A stretch of 54,429 nt of DNA from Altimarinus sp964500515. GTDB lineage: Bacteria > Patescibacteriota > Gracilibacteria > BD1-5 > UBA6164. The stretch lies in the NCBI GenBank assembly GCA_964500515.1, contig CAZCNE010000009.1, forward strand, positions 1 through 54,429, read 5' to 3'. This document shows positions 22,037 through 34,096 of this stretch, in pieces (positions within the stretch are counted from its first letter, which is position 1; every line of letters begins with the position of its first letter). The translations under genes and the position numbers were made by a program. The notes under the pieces are model-generated. The model was not told where the DNA came from. It made no database searches and saw only the letters and a list, made by a program, of their open reading frames with translations.

Positions 22037-23140
22037 ATGAGAAAAGGTATAGAAAATTCTGGTTGTTCTCTGAAATCTAATGAAAAAATAAAAGTAAGTA
22101 TACTTAAAGAAATACTTGATTATTTTGCTGGAAAAATATGACAAACTCTTGTATCAAACATAGATTTTGAAAAATATTATTTGAAACAAGAAAAACTTTG
22201 ATTTAGAGTTCCTACAATAGATGATTATGTAAATTTTTGCAATGATGTAATTATACCTTTTTTTGAACAAAATCATATTAAAAAGTATGTAGACTATGCG
22301 TTTTATTGATCAATAACTTCTGTTTTTAATTACTGAAAAAACAAGATCAGGTTGTGATTAAGTGATATAGATATTTTTGTAGTTTACAATACAATAGATC
22401 ATTGCATTGATATAGCTTTTATTACGGAGCTTCATGGAGAAATTATAAAAAAAGCAAAAGATCTGTGAATCCCTATTCAGATTAAAAGTTATACAAGTGC
22501 TCAAATGCAAAACTCAGTATATGCTCCAGATTATTCTTATTTGGTTGCTATCAAAAGTTGTTTGGTTGATTGATATTGTACTGAGTGAATCAAAAACCTA
22601 AAGGAAATAAATCATAAGTCAAGAAATAAATCAAAAGATGAGTTGTATATGCTTAGGTATTTTGTGGATAAATTTAAAAATATATGAACTTTATTAGCAG
22701 AAGTTGACTCTTGTATAAAAAAACCCGAAGAAGAAATCATTCCATCTGAACAAAAAATATTACAAGAATTATGGGACGCTTATAAAAAAGTTATTTCAAT
22801 TATGTCTACATCAATTTTATTAAAAAATAATGAATATATATTTGCAAATTCTGACAGAGAAATCGTTGAAAAGTTCAGAGAAGCATTTAACGATGAATGA
22901 AAAGATATAGAAAAAGTAATTAAGGTCTTCGAAAAAGTACAAGATATAAGAGATTGGTTTAATTTTTTAAAATATGAAGAATGAAGATGTAAAATTTTGT
23001 GGAATTATTACAATAATTTTCTACCTTTTATAAATGCTATTTGAAATAAACTTAATGAAATTGATGTTTCATCTTTGGAAGATAATTTTTACAATCAAAT
23101 AATTCCTAAAGATTTATCAAATTTTTACCCTAAAAAATAA
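22037..23140 (+). CDS. Nucleotidyltransferase-fold protein
   Basis: 367 aa. VDYAFYGSITSVFN, then IRLGLSDIDIFVVYN, is the GS...DxD core of the Pol-beta/MNT nucleotidyltransferase superfamily, with a helical C-terminal region. It could be an antibiotic- or RNA-type nucleotidyltransferase or an unknown relative; the substrate is not visible. It has its own promoter. No toxin-antitoxin partner of the HEPN type is adjacent. Confidence 0.75.
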
Positions 23141-23198
23141 AATCTTGAATTTTATTTTTTTTCTTTATAATTTTTATGTTATTTTAATAATTAAAATT

Positions 23199-24038
23199 AT
23201 GAAAAATATTTTTAAGTATTTTATGATAATTATATTTCTTTTTTGTTGTAAAAATGTTTCATACGCATACAATTATTCTACAAATGAAACTATAGTTATA
23301 AATAAATATTCTGGACAAGTTTTAAAAATCATAGCTATTTGATGAGATAAGGATGATTTTCATCAAAGTATCGATAAATACTTAAGTTTATATGAAAATA
23401 ATGATAAAGTTTATAATATTTTAAATAAAATTAAATGAAATGTTTCTAGTAATTTAGAACAAAAAGAACAAGAATCTATGGAAATAGAAAAAAATAAAAA
23501 CTCTACGAATTGATATGAATCAAAAATAAATTTTTCAGATTTCAAAGTAAATTTTGATGAAGTAAAAAAAGTTTGGCTATGATACTACAATGATTATAGA
23601 AAAAATAAATGATTAAATCCTTATTCTTATGAGTGAATTTTAGATGGTACTGCAGAAGAATGGTCTGATTTAGCTCTTGATAGATGATATATAGACCATA
23701 GAAGAAGCTCTTGAGATGCATATTATAATTATAGTAAAATATCTTCTTGGTTTGCAAAAAGATGAGTTGTTTGTAAAAATCTAAATAGAATAACTTTTAG
23801 TGAAAATATTTGAATTTGAACTTACAAATGTAACGATGATGATTGTAGTGATGAATTAGCAAAAGCTACAAAAAATGTATTTAATTTTTTTGTAAATGAA
23901 TGACCATGATGAGCTCATTATGAATGTGTAGTTAATAAAAAATTTTCAAAAATATGACTTTGAATTTCTATAAAAAAAGTTTCTTCCAACTCTTACAAAT
24001 TTTATCTAACTACTCATTATTGTACTGAATTACAATAG
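23199..24038 (+). CDS. Secreted CAP-domain (SCP/PR1-like) protein
   Basis: 279 aa. Signal peptide of about 25 aa (MKNIFKYFMIIIFLFCCKN, then VSYA-YN). A ~90-aa charged linker follows. The CAP domain runs from about residue 110: VNFDEVKKVWLGYYNDYRKN, LDGTAEEWSDLALDRGYIDH, ITFSENIGIGTYKC, AHYECVVNKKFSKIGLGIS and a Cys-containing end. Two cysteine pairs fit an exported fold. The role in bacteria is not well defined. UAG stop; a bidirectional terminator follows. Confidence 0.86.
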
Positions 24039-24042
24039 TTTA

Positions 24043-24068
24043 AAAAAAGATGTCTAAAGCATCTTTTT
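24043..24068. terminator. Bidirectional terminator between convergent genes
   Basis: AAAGATG, a 7-nt loop TCTAAAG, then CATCTTT, with A-run and T-run flanks. It lies between the CAP gene (plus) and the end of the ATP-grasp operon (minus). Confidence 0.75.
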
Positions 24069-25044
24069 ATTTTATATCAAAAACATATTTTAAAAGTTCA
24101 ATTCATGGGGAAATTCAAGTTAATTCAAAATCTCATCCAAATCATGGAGTTGCCCCAAGTTCTGTTATAGCTCATCAAGTTTCTTCTAAACTTTTTGATA
24201 AATCTGTTGTCATTATATCAATTCATGCTACTACTAATCACATCGTTTTAGCTATATTTATACAATTTTGTTTCAAATCTTCACTCATTTCATCTGTTAC
24301 ATTAATTAATATTCATCAAGCTCAGATATTTGAAACTCATCTAAGTCTTACATGTTCATCTATTTTTAGAATTGAATCTAAATTATAATTAGATTTTTTT
24401 ATGTAATTAATTAGTCTATCATCTATTTCTATAAAAGATAACGGTTTTTCATATCAAGTTCATCTTAAAGGGTTTTGATTTTCTATTTCTATAAGTTCTT
24501 TAATAGTATTTTTTCAATTTCATAAAACAAATGCTGGAATTTTTTTAATGCAATAAACAACTTTATCTCATACAACCAAAACTCTATGATCATATCATAA
24601 AATGTGCTCTTGAATAATAATTCTATCTCAAAAATTAAAAGCATAATCTAATCATTTTTTTAGTTCATCTTCATTTTCTATGTTTACTGTAACTCAATTT
24701 CCATGTCATTCACCAATTGGTTTTGTAACTAATGGATATCTTAGATTCGTGTTTTCAATTTTAAATATTTCTAAATCTTTTTTATTTAGATAAAAACTTT
24801 TTGGAATTTTATATCAATTTTTTTCTAAAATAATATTTGTCAACTCTTTATCATCAGCAAGTTTATATCACAAAGATGAATTTCATCAAAAATCATTGCT
24901 TTTAAAAATTACTTCTTTTCAATTTCATTTAATTATAAAAAAATTTTTATTTGGATTTAATATTTCTGTTTCAAATCCTAGTTTTTTAGCTTCTTCTAAC
25001 AAAATTTTAGAAGTTATGGAAAAATAAGTCATTAGTTTAGTCAT
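24067..25044 (-). CDS. ATP-grasp ligase, cyanophycin synthetase/GshAB-like
   Basis: 325 aa ATP-dependent carboxylate-amine ligase. Seen: YPLVTKPIGEGHGNGV (ATP-binding lysine and Gly-rich loop), RIIIQEHILGYDHRVLVVGD, LRGTGYEKPLSFIEIDDRLI, VRLRGVSNISAGGILINVTD (the R-x-x-N-x-S-x-GG loop of cyanophycin synthetase-type ATP-grasps), VVAGIDIMTTDL and the metal-binding end AITELGATPGFG. Last gene of a five-gene minus-strand operon, 12 bp after the DUF1704-type gene. It would form a peptide or isopeptide-like bond (family knowledge). The substrate is unknown. Confidence 0.85.
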
Positions 25045-25056
25045 AGTTTTAAATAA

Positions 25057-26262
25057 TTAATCAATAATATTTGTTTTCAAAGAGTATTTTAAAGTATAGC
25101 ATGCACTAGAATTTTTTATAAATTTTAAAATATCTAGATTTTTATTTGTTTTTTTTCAAAATTTTAAAAAACAGTTTTCATTTATGGTTCAATCCAAAAT
25201 ATGTTTTAAAAAATTTTCTCAATATAAATTTTTATACTTTATAGTTTTATATAATCATTGTGTATAAACTAAATCTTTTGTATTTATAAATTTTTTTATA
25301 TTTCTAAATCATCTAAAAGATCTAAATTTATATTTTGAATAATTATCTATATATTTTTTATAATCTATTTTTCCTTCTACAAAATCAAGATTTAATTTAA
25401 AATTTATATATCTGTTTTTATATATATTATTCCTAAAAAATAATATATAAAATATAGTTTCTAAATAAATAGCAAATCATTCAACAAATTCTTCAGAATT
25501 TGCAAATCTTATATCTCAACTATATAATCAATATTTATTTTTGTTTGTAAATTGTCTACAATGAGCATCTATTTCATGAATAATCAAAGCTATTAATCTT
25601 TCAAAATTTACTACTTTATTTTTAGGAATAAAAATTTTTCATCAATTTTGATTAAATTCTCAATGAACAATAGAACTTACTTCATATGTAATTACCACTT
25701 TCCAGTATTTTTTTATTTTTAAATACTTCAATGCTTTTTCAAAATAAAATTTTATATCTTTTGCATCAAATTTTTTATCTTTAAAATTTTTGTATTTTAT
25801 ATATAAATCATCAAATAAATAAGCATTTTTTTCTATCTTTTTAAATTCTTTGTCAATAATCTCATAATTTTCCAAAATTTCATTTATACAAAAATCTAAA
25901 TCAACTCAAAAATAATTAGTGATTAAATCAAATTTTTCTTGTTCATCTTCTTTATAAAAAACTTCTATTAAACTTATAATCTTGCCTATTTTATTTATTC
26001 TTTTTTTATATTCTTTTTTAAAAAAATCATTAGAAAAATTTACTTTATTATATGTTTCTTTTATATCTTTGTATCATTTTTTAATTTCTTCTATATTTTC
26101 TAAAGCTTGGTCTATCAATGGATATTTTAAATTTAATCTTTGTTTATAATAATCTTCTTCTCTAGGAAGTTTCTTAGGATTAAATAAAAAAATTAAATCA
26201 CTAAAAAAATAATACTTTTCAAAAAAAACACTAATTTTTAAGTCTAAATTTTTGAGGTTCAT
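25057..26262 (-). CDS. DUF1704/MATCAP-type metallopeptidase
   Basis: 401 aa. The zinc motif HEIDAH (residues 229-234, HExxxH form) sits in FERLIALIIHEIDAHCRQFT. About 25 aa on is EEFVEGFAIYLE, matching the family's (Q/E)EGLA(V/I)Y(L) motif with the ligand Glu. N-terminal ~200 aa are helical and charged; the C-terminus contains RGFRNIKKFINTKDLVYTQG. This family includes the human tubulin carboxypeptidase MATCAP, so cleavage of a C-terminal residue is a reasonable expectation, but no substrate is known here. Most diverged of the three copies in the operon. Confidence 0.8.
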
Positions 26263-26336
26263 AATAAAATATAAATTATCTAAGGAAAAGCTTAATTAAA
26301 AAATATAAAAAGTCAAAGTAAAAAGTTTTAAATGCT

Positions 26337-27962
26337 TTATTTATCTTCACCATAAATTAAACTAAATTGTGGAATAATTTTTAAAATTTCTACAAATTTT
26401 CTACGAACATCCATACTAACTGTATTTATACTATTTAAGTATTTTTCAGGAATATCTCACTTGTATTTTTCTTTTAAGAATTTTATGAAATCATCATGCT
26501 TAACTTTTCAATCCTTTTTTCAAATTAAAAAAAATAAATCAGTAAAAAAATTTGGATAGACTATATCTTCATTTTTTATTACTTTATCAAGCCTTCAACT
26601 TACTACATCTTCTATAGAAAACTTTCACTTATAAAAATCAACTAAATTAAATTTTCAAGATTTTACCAAGTTAAGAATTTTATTTTTTCATCTTGTGTAT
26701 GATAAATCCTTAAACTGGCATCTTTTAGAGTTCATAGAAAATCACCTTTTTATTCTTAACTCTCTTCATTTATTTTTATCATCATTTTTCCCTTGAGATA
26801 AAAATTTCATTCTCAAATTTATAAATCTAGTTCTTGTTTTTTCGTCTAAATTTTGAGTTGCCAATACATAAGGATAAGCAATTCAAGCTCATAACATATT
26901 TTCCAATTTATATCATTCTAACAGTTTTTCTTCTATTACAGCTAATCATTCTTCTTTTTCTATATTATTTGCTCATCTAACTTGAAATCATGCATTTTCA
27001 GATATTTTTTGATTTATATAATGAGAGTTTATTTCATGTTGAAAAAGCATCAAAACTTCCCTCAAAGTTTTTGTATCATAGTTTTTTGAGCTAGGAATTC
27101 AAAGAATTTTTGGTCAATCATATATACTTGATAAGTTTGGATCTTCTTCTACGATATGACTTAATCAATTTGAAAAAATACCTAATTGCCATATTTTCAT
27201 ATAATCCTTTTTCCCTATTCTAATTTGTTTTCAAGTTTCTAAAACTTCTTTTGAAAGATTATGTCTTTTTGCTTTTTTGTATTTATATGTTTTTATATCT
27301 GGAACTACAATATCTATTTTTCATTTATCTAAAAAAGACTTAGATATTTGATTGTAAATATCTATATATTCTTCTTGTTCTTCTTTGGTTAAATACTTTT
27401 TATTATCAAAAAATTCTTCACACATAAGTTTAAAAGTCATATCTATTTCTTCTGTACTATCTTCTATATTTGATCAATACAAAAGAATTTGCGTTCTTTC
27501 AGTTTCAGCTTCAAGTTCTTCCCTTCTTTCATCTGTAAGTTTATACTTTCAAGCTTTTTCCAATTCTACTTCAACACTACTTATTGCTGAATCTAGTGAT
27601 AAAATCATATAATCTATTCCCTCTATTTCTATTTTTGTTTTTTCATCATTTCATTTTTTTTCTAGTTCTTTTTTTATTTCAAGTAATTTATTTTTATAAT
27701 TTAATAAATTTTCTTTAGTAAAATTTATCAATTCTTCTGAAGAAACTAATCTTTGTTTATAATCTTTATAAGAAACTCATCATATATCTTGGAAATATGT
27801 TGTATTGTATGGTGTTTGATCATTTTTACTTTCAGCATCATAAGCAAAAGTCCATTCAAAAACTTCTTTAAATCATTTCAGCTCTAAAAGTTTTTCGAGT
27901 GCATTTTTTATATCTATTGATTGATTTTCTTTTAAATCAGATGTAACTATAGTATTTGACAT
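26337..27962 (-). CDS. DUF1704/MATCAP-type metallopeptidase with extended N-terminus
   Basis: 541 aa. HEINSH (residues 309-314) in LREVLMLFQHEINSHYINQK, followed by the EEGLA motif (337-341) in NIEKEEGLAVIEEKLL: zinc ligands and third ligand of DUF1704 peptidases. The N-terminal ~250 aa include a coiled-coil-like stretch (NKLLEIKKELEKKGNDEKTK). The C-terminal ~200 aa are helical, with TRGKNKILNLV. Second DUF1704-like gene of the operon; 63 bp after the ATP-grasp fusion gene and 74 bp ahead of the next peptidase. Confidence 0.8.
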
Positions 27963-28026
27963 AAAATATAATCTAAAAATATAATATTTTATTAACTATA
28001 ACATATATTTTCCTATATGTCAATTT

Positions 28027-30351
28027 TTAATATATATATTCTAAATCACTTATTTTTATTTTACCAAGCATAAGTTTTTCTATATTTCATCAATCTTTTA
28101 TCCAATCTCTTACTTTATAAAATCAATCAAGATAAACCTTATCTTTTGCACAATAAGCTCATTTATTGATCATACTAGTATCTTCAATTCATCTTTTAAA
28201 CCTAGTAGTAATTTTAAAAACTTTTACATAATCATTTCAATAAAATTGAAAAACTATTTTTGCTAAATCTTTGAAATCAAGTTTTTTAGCCATTTCTACT
28301 AAATAATAATTTTGAAACATAGCATTTTTTTCATAATCTTCAGGTAAATATTTTAAACTATTATAAACAGCTAATCCTTCTTCTGTAGCCAAATAATTTG
28401 CAGTTCAAGAAGTAAAAATTTCCCATCAAGTATTTTTTCAATTTATATATCTAAGTAAATGAACTCAAATTTCATGCGCTATAATTCAATCTAATTCTTT
28501 TTCTCTAAAAATTCAATTAGCATCAACTCTTATTTCTATCCTTCATTTTCTTCTATTTACTGAGATTCTTGAAGTACTTGATGAAAAAGGAATAACTTTT
28601 ATTTGTTGTTTTATAGAAATATTTTCTATATATTTTTTGATATAATCTATAACATAATCCAAATCAAGAACTTTTCCTAAATTACTTTTATCTGAAATCA
28701 TTCAAATTTTTTGTTTAGATTTTTCTAATAATTTTTCATTTACTTCTCAGTAAAGTTTTTTATTTAACTTATCAATTTTTTCAAAATTTTGAATTTTATA
28801 AGCTTCAATCAAATCAATTGAGTTTTCTATTTCAAGCAATTTTTCTAAAAAAATCTTTGCAAATTCTGATTTTAACTCCAAATCTTTTTTAAAATAAGTA
28901 TTTTTTATATTATTTAAATTTTCTTTTATATTTCATATTTTTTCATCGTTTAAAAATTTATATTCAAATTTTGGATTATACTCTCATTTCATTTCAACAA
29001 ACTTATCCAATTCTCATAAAAAATTTATAGGTCTAAGATTTGAAATTAAACTAAATTTTCTGTCCAATTTTATAACTTTTTCATCAAGAGTTTTCAATAT
29101 ATCAAGTTCATTTTTATTTATTTTTTTAGGTATAAAAATCTTTTCTATTTCTAAATTTGAAACTGGTCTTACATAATAGTCTCTTAAACTTTCTGATCAC
29201 AATATAAAAGTTCCATCTTCTAAAGAATTATCTACTTTAAATTTTAAATTTTCAAAACTTAAATTTTCTCATATTTCCAATATAAAATCTTTTGATTTTA
29301 CTAATTGTCTAATATCATTTGAAGCAATATTTTTATTATTTTTTAAGTCAACTTTTACTATTATTTCTTCTTTTTCTCAATTAATAATTAAATCAGAATA
29401 TTGTTCCAAATAAATAACTTTTCAAGAATTTATTCAAGTTGAAACATTTTCTGAAAAAAGAGATTTAGCAAGTTCTACTCATTTTTCTGGTTCTTGAATT
29501 TTTAAGTCTTTCAATTTTTCTAGTCTTTTTTTGAGTGGAAGCAAACTTACATTTTGAATTTCTATTCATGCTCTAGCATTTATTTCCAAAATCTTTGGTC
29601 AAGAGTCTGTAACAACCCAATCAAGAGCTAAAAATCACAAGTTTACAAAAAATTGAGTTTTAGAACTAGCTTCAAGTATATCATCCCAAAATGGCAAATA
29701 AAAATCTTTTAAATCTAGATATTTTGCAGGAAATTCTTTTTTATAAGTTTTTCATTTTTGATAAAAAGTATAAATTTTTCAAGTTCAAACCTCTATTCAA
29801 AGTCAAATTCAGCCTTGTGCTAAGTTCGCTTTTCATTCACTTAATTCGGTTGGCATCCTAACCATAGCAGCAACTGGAACCATATTATAAACTATAACTC
29901 TGATATCAGCAAGTCAAAAATCACAAAATCTTTCAAATCAATTTCAAGGAATCATTTTTTCTTCAATTAAAACTTTATCATATCAATAATTTAGTGAAAA
30001 ATCTCAGTTAAGTATATCATACATATGTAAAGTTAAATAATTTTCATCATAGATTTTTTCTCATATTTTATATTTCAAATTTCCAAGATTTTCAATTATC
30101 AAAATACCATTTCATTTACTTCAGGAAACTGGTTTAATTACAAAATGTTTTTCTTTTATAGAAGAAAAATCAAATTTTGACAAATCTTTTTTACTTGAAA
30201 TAATTGCAATAGTTCTAGCAACTCAAATTCATCTTTCTTGCAAAAATAATTTAGTTTCAACTTTATTGTCAGCTAAATTTATACTTGATTTAGGATTTAA
30301 TTTTTTTATATAATTTAAATTTCTGTCATTCATTGACAATATTCAAAACAT
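28027..30351 (-). CDS. ATP-grasp amidoligase fused to DUF1704 metallopeptidase
   Basis: 774 aa with two opposing activities. N-terminal ~300 aa: an alpha-L-glutamate ligase-like (RimK-related) ATP-grasp with KHFVIKPVSGSNGNGILIIE, KVLIEEKMIPGNGFERF, DIRVIVYNMVPVAAMVRMPT, LAQGWIGLGIEVGTG and the metal-ligand end PKILEINARAGIEIQN. A linker of about 120 aa follows. The C-terminal region is a DUF1704 peptidase: LDGIIAHEIGVHLLRYINGK (HEIGVH 626-631) and LATEEGLAVYNSLKYL. Both catalytic sets look intact, so one chain could make and break the same bond. The gene lies 44 bp downstream of the 7TM gene. Confidence 0.9.
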
Positions 30352-30395
30352 AGTTTATTTATAATATTTTAAAATTTTTTAAATTTTCATAAATT

Positions 30396-31949
30396 TTATT
30401 CTTCTTCTGAGTTAAAGTTTCTTTTTATAAGTGGTATAAATCTTATATATTCAAGAACTTGTAATCATGAAAACTTTCATATAAAAATATTTATTATAAA
30501 CAAAATTAAAATTAATTCGCTATATGCTAAAAATAAATTTTGTACAAAATTTGATTTGATTATTATATAAGAAATATAAGTTACAAACAAAAATTCAAAA
30601 ACATAAAACAAAAATCCCCAAGAAAATATTTTTCTTTCGTCAGCAAAAACCCTGTAAATTACCATTGGAATTATAGAAAAAGGAAAAATAATCATATTTG
30701 TTTTTATATCATTAAAATCAATATAATTAAAAATATGAAAAATTCATATAACACAAATAGAAATTATTAAATATGAAATAAAATATAAAGCAAGTTTTGT
30801 ATTTACTAAAAAATGTGTTTTTCAAAATAACAATTTCATTAAATATATTGAAATAAAAGAAGAAAATATAAGTATAATTGACATTTCTAAACTGAAAACA
30901 TAAATACTAAGAGCAATAAAAATAGGATAATAAAGACTAAAAATAGAAAAACCTATAAATTGTCTTATAAAATTAATCAAACTAACAGCTAAACTCAAAG
31001 CAAAAATTATACCTAAAATTCACATAGGAAATCAAATAGATATAAGCTTATTTGTAAAATTTGTTAAAAATAAAAATTTGTTTGAATTTGGATCATATGA
31101 AATTGTTGTAATAGCATAATTTTTATTATTTACTAAATCTTGAGATGATTTTCATGTCGATAAATAATTTAAAAAATTCAGTAAATTTGATGTTGGAAAT
31201 GTATAAATTTTTGAATTTAAACTTTCTATAAAATTATTTAATATTTTTTTAGAAAATATTAAACTAGAATCAGTGACAATATATATTTTTTTATTTGAAA
31301 AATCCACATTATAAATACTTTTTATTTTTTCAAATCACTGTAAAATTTGTAAATACGAATCTGAATCTACTAAAATTATATCACTATCAGTAAATATATA
31401 TAATTTTTCAGTAAGAGTTGATAAAAATGTATCTTGTAAAGGCGCTGTTGATTTATTGTTAAGAAATAATTTATTAAAAAAAATATTATTTTTCTTAAAA
31501 TCATCATCAAAACTTAAATTAACAGAATTTTTATCAGAAATAAAAGAAATAATTCTATTATAAATATTTATTTCTTTTTTTATTTCATAAATACAATCTT
31601 TTCAGTTCTCTGAAATATTTGCCTCAAGAAGAATTTTTCAAGGTTCTCAAAATGATACACTAAATTTTTCTGTATCTTTCTTTTCAATAATTTTTCAATC
31701 TTTTGTTAAAGTGTAATTTACAATTATACCTGAGTTAGTTTGTCAAATTAAATTATTTTTTATAGAAAAAACTAAAGTGCTATTTATCTTTGAATCAAAT
31801 TCTCAAATTACATCATATTTATTGTTTTCACATTCAGAATTATTGATAAAATTTCAATTTTGCAAATCTAAATTATTTAACTCTATATCTTGAGCATTAC
31901 AATTAAAAGTTAAAATAAATGAAATTAAAATTAGTAAAAGAAATCTCAT
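30396..31949 (-). CDS. 7TM membrane protein with exported N-terminal domain (UUP1-like)
   Basis: 517 aa. Signal sequence (MRFLLLILISFILTFNCNA), an exported domain of about 290 aa, then about seven TM segments from residue ~310, and a short cytosolic tail. The end GKFSGLQVLEYIRFIPLIKR matches the closing motif GxxTGLxLxEYWRFR of 7TM proteins fused to inactive transglutaminase domains (UUP1 family). In Proteobacteria these sit beside alpha-L-glutamate ligase-like ATP-grasp genes, as here. I do not see a clear transglutaminase fold in the exported domain. First gene of the operon; probably the membrane anchor or sensor. Confidence 0.8.
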
Positions 31950-32094
31950 AATTGTATATTAAAAAAATATATCATTTAGATAATACCTATTTTTTTATTT
32001 TTTCAAAGATTTATTTATATATATTTTGATAAATTAAATATTTTTTATATACTTATTAAAAAATTAATCCTAATACTTTTTTAAATTATTTTTT

Positions 32095-33057
32095 ATGAAT
32101 TATATTTTAGTAATTGTTTGATTTTTTGTTCTTATTAAATCTGCTTCTTATCTGGTTGACTGATCTATAAATGTTGCTAAAAAATATCGTATTTCAAACC
32201 TAGTAATCTGACTTACAATTGTAGCATTTTGAACATCTGCTCCTGAAATATTTATAAATTTATTATCTGCAATAAATTGAAGCACTGACCTTGCTTTATG
32301 AAATATAGTCTGATCAAATATAGCAAATATACTTCTCATTTTATGAGTTTCTGCAATTATTTATCCACTAAAAGCACAAAACTCAACAATTTTTAGAGAA
32401 GCTCCTTTTAGTTTACTTGTATCTTTGGCTTTATTTTTTTTGATAGATGATATACTTTTTTCTAGCCAAATAAAAAATATATTAACTCTGTGAGATTCTT
32501 TAATTTTAATATTATTTTTTATAATTTTTTCCGTTTACACTTATTGAATTATGGAAAATGTAGAAGAAGTTCAAGAAGAAGAAACTCACAAATTGTCTTT
32601 TAATAAATCAGTGTTATATGTTATTTGATGAATGATTTGACTTGCTTTATGAGCTGAAGTTATAGTAAGGTCCGCAAGAGAAATTGCACTTAGCTTTTGA
32701 GTTTCTGAAACAATTATATGACTTACAATTGTTGCATTTTGAACTAGTTTACCAGAATTAGCTGCTTCAATTACAGCAAGTTTAAAAAAAGACTCAGACA
32801 TAGTTATATGAAACATAATTTGATCAAATATCATAAATATAGTCTTGTGATTATCACTTACTGGTCTAGTTATGCCTATATGATTGGAAAAAAAAGATAT
32901 GGTTTTTGTCTTTACTGAACTTTGAGTAACAATTTTACTTATGGTGTTTTTGTATTTCTGAAGTGAAAAATGAAAGTTAAATAGATGGCACTGAATTGTT
33001 TTTATTATAATTTATTTGCTTTATCTAGGTTTTATAAGTTTAAGAGTAATAAGTTAA
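32095..33057 (+). CDS. Na+/Ca2+ exchanger family protein (CaCA, YrbG-like)
   Basis: 320 aa integral membrane antiporter. It has the two inverted alpha repeats: VIGLTIVAFGTSAPEIFINL with LGNIVGSNIANILLILG, and IIGLTIVAFGTSLPELAASI with IGNIIGSNIINIVLGL. A short acidic loop (ENVEEVQEEETH) separates the halves, as in this family. About ten TM segments. Expected to extrude Ca2+ in exchange for Na+ or H+. Single gene, divergent from the ATP-grasp operon. Confidence 0.93.
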
Positions 33058-33287
33058 ATCTTTACTGACTAAAAAAATTTAATTTTGATTTTTCTAAAAG
33101 GCTAATTATGTCTTTATTCAAATAATATTTAAAATAATCATAAAATGAATATCCTTTAGAATAGAGAATTTTATAATATTTAAACTTTATTATTTAATTT
33201 AAAAAATATATTAATTCTTTTTTATAATAACAAATAAAACTTAAGCTAAATAAAAACAAAAAAATTAAGTGCTTTATTTTTCGTATT

Positions 33288-34025
33288 TTAAAAATTAATA
33301 TTTTTTAATTTTGAAGATTTGTAAATCTCTGGTTTATATGATTTTAATCTTATTATTTCAATTTTCAAATAATTTTTGTTATTTTTTAATTTTTTGTAAA
33401 ATCATTCTTGATCATAACCTAAACAAATTATTTGAGGAGAATATTTTTGTATTCAAGCAAGTGGTTTTTTTAAATCTCATAATTCTACTATATCTGAAAT
33501 TTTTAACTCTTTTATATTTTTTAATCTTGTTTTTTCATCATGTAAAGGTAATTTTTGTTTCAATTTTTCTACATTTTCGTCTCTTGCAATAATTGTAATA
33601 AGTTTATCTCAATAAAAACTAGCATGATTTAAATAATACTTGTGTCAAGGATGAATTATATCAAAAGTTCCAAAAGTCATAACTTTTATTTCATTATTTT
33701 TTGCTTGATCTATATCTTTCTTAATTTGAATTTTTAAATCTTCAAAATTTTCAAATTTGATATTTTCTCTTATTTTTCCAAGTAAATAAATATCTATTTT
33801 TTTATTATATAAATCTCAATTAAAATCAAATAAATGCGCTTCAAAAACTCATTTTTTAGCAACGCTTGCTCAAACTCAAGCATGTTTTTCTCAAGAAAAA
33901 ACTACATTGATTTTATAAACTCAGTCTTCTATTTTTTTTGGATTATATAAAATATTTGCTGTCTTAAAAAGCAGTTTTCATCAAAGTTTATATCCATTTA
34001 TAACTTTTCATGAAATTATTTTCAT
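33288..34025 (-). CDS. Riboflavin kinase fused to RibL/TagD-type nucleotidyltransferase
   Basis: 245 aa. N-terminal ~110 aa are riboflavin-kinase-like: SGKVINGYKLGGKLLFKTAN, then GVYKINVVFSG, FEAHLFDFNGDLYNKKIDIY and LGKIRENIKF. From residue 116 comes a cytidylyltransferase-type domain with TFGTFDIIHPGHKYYL and later ICLGYDQE. Together the two activities would make FMN and FAD. The order is reversed relative to canonical RibF (adenylyltransferase first, kinase last), and the C-terminal domain looks like the archaeal RibL/TagD type. The substrate of the second domain could also be CTP-linked. Confidence 0.82.
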
Positions 34026-34096
34026 TTAAAAAAAAGTATAATTTAAATTACACTTTATATTACAAGAATATTCTCTCTTTGCAAGAAAAAAATTTT

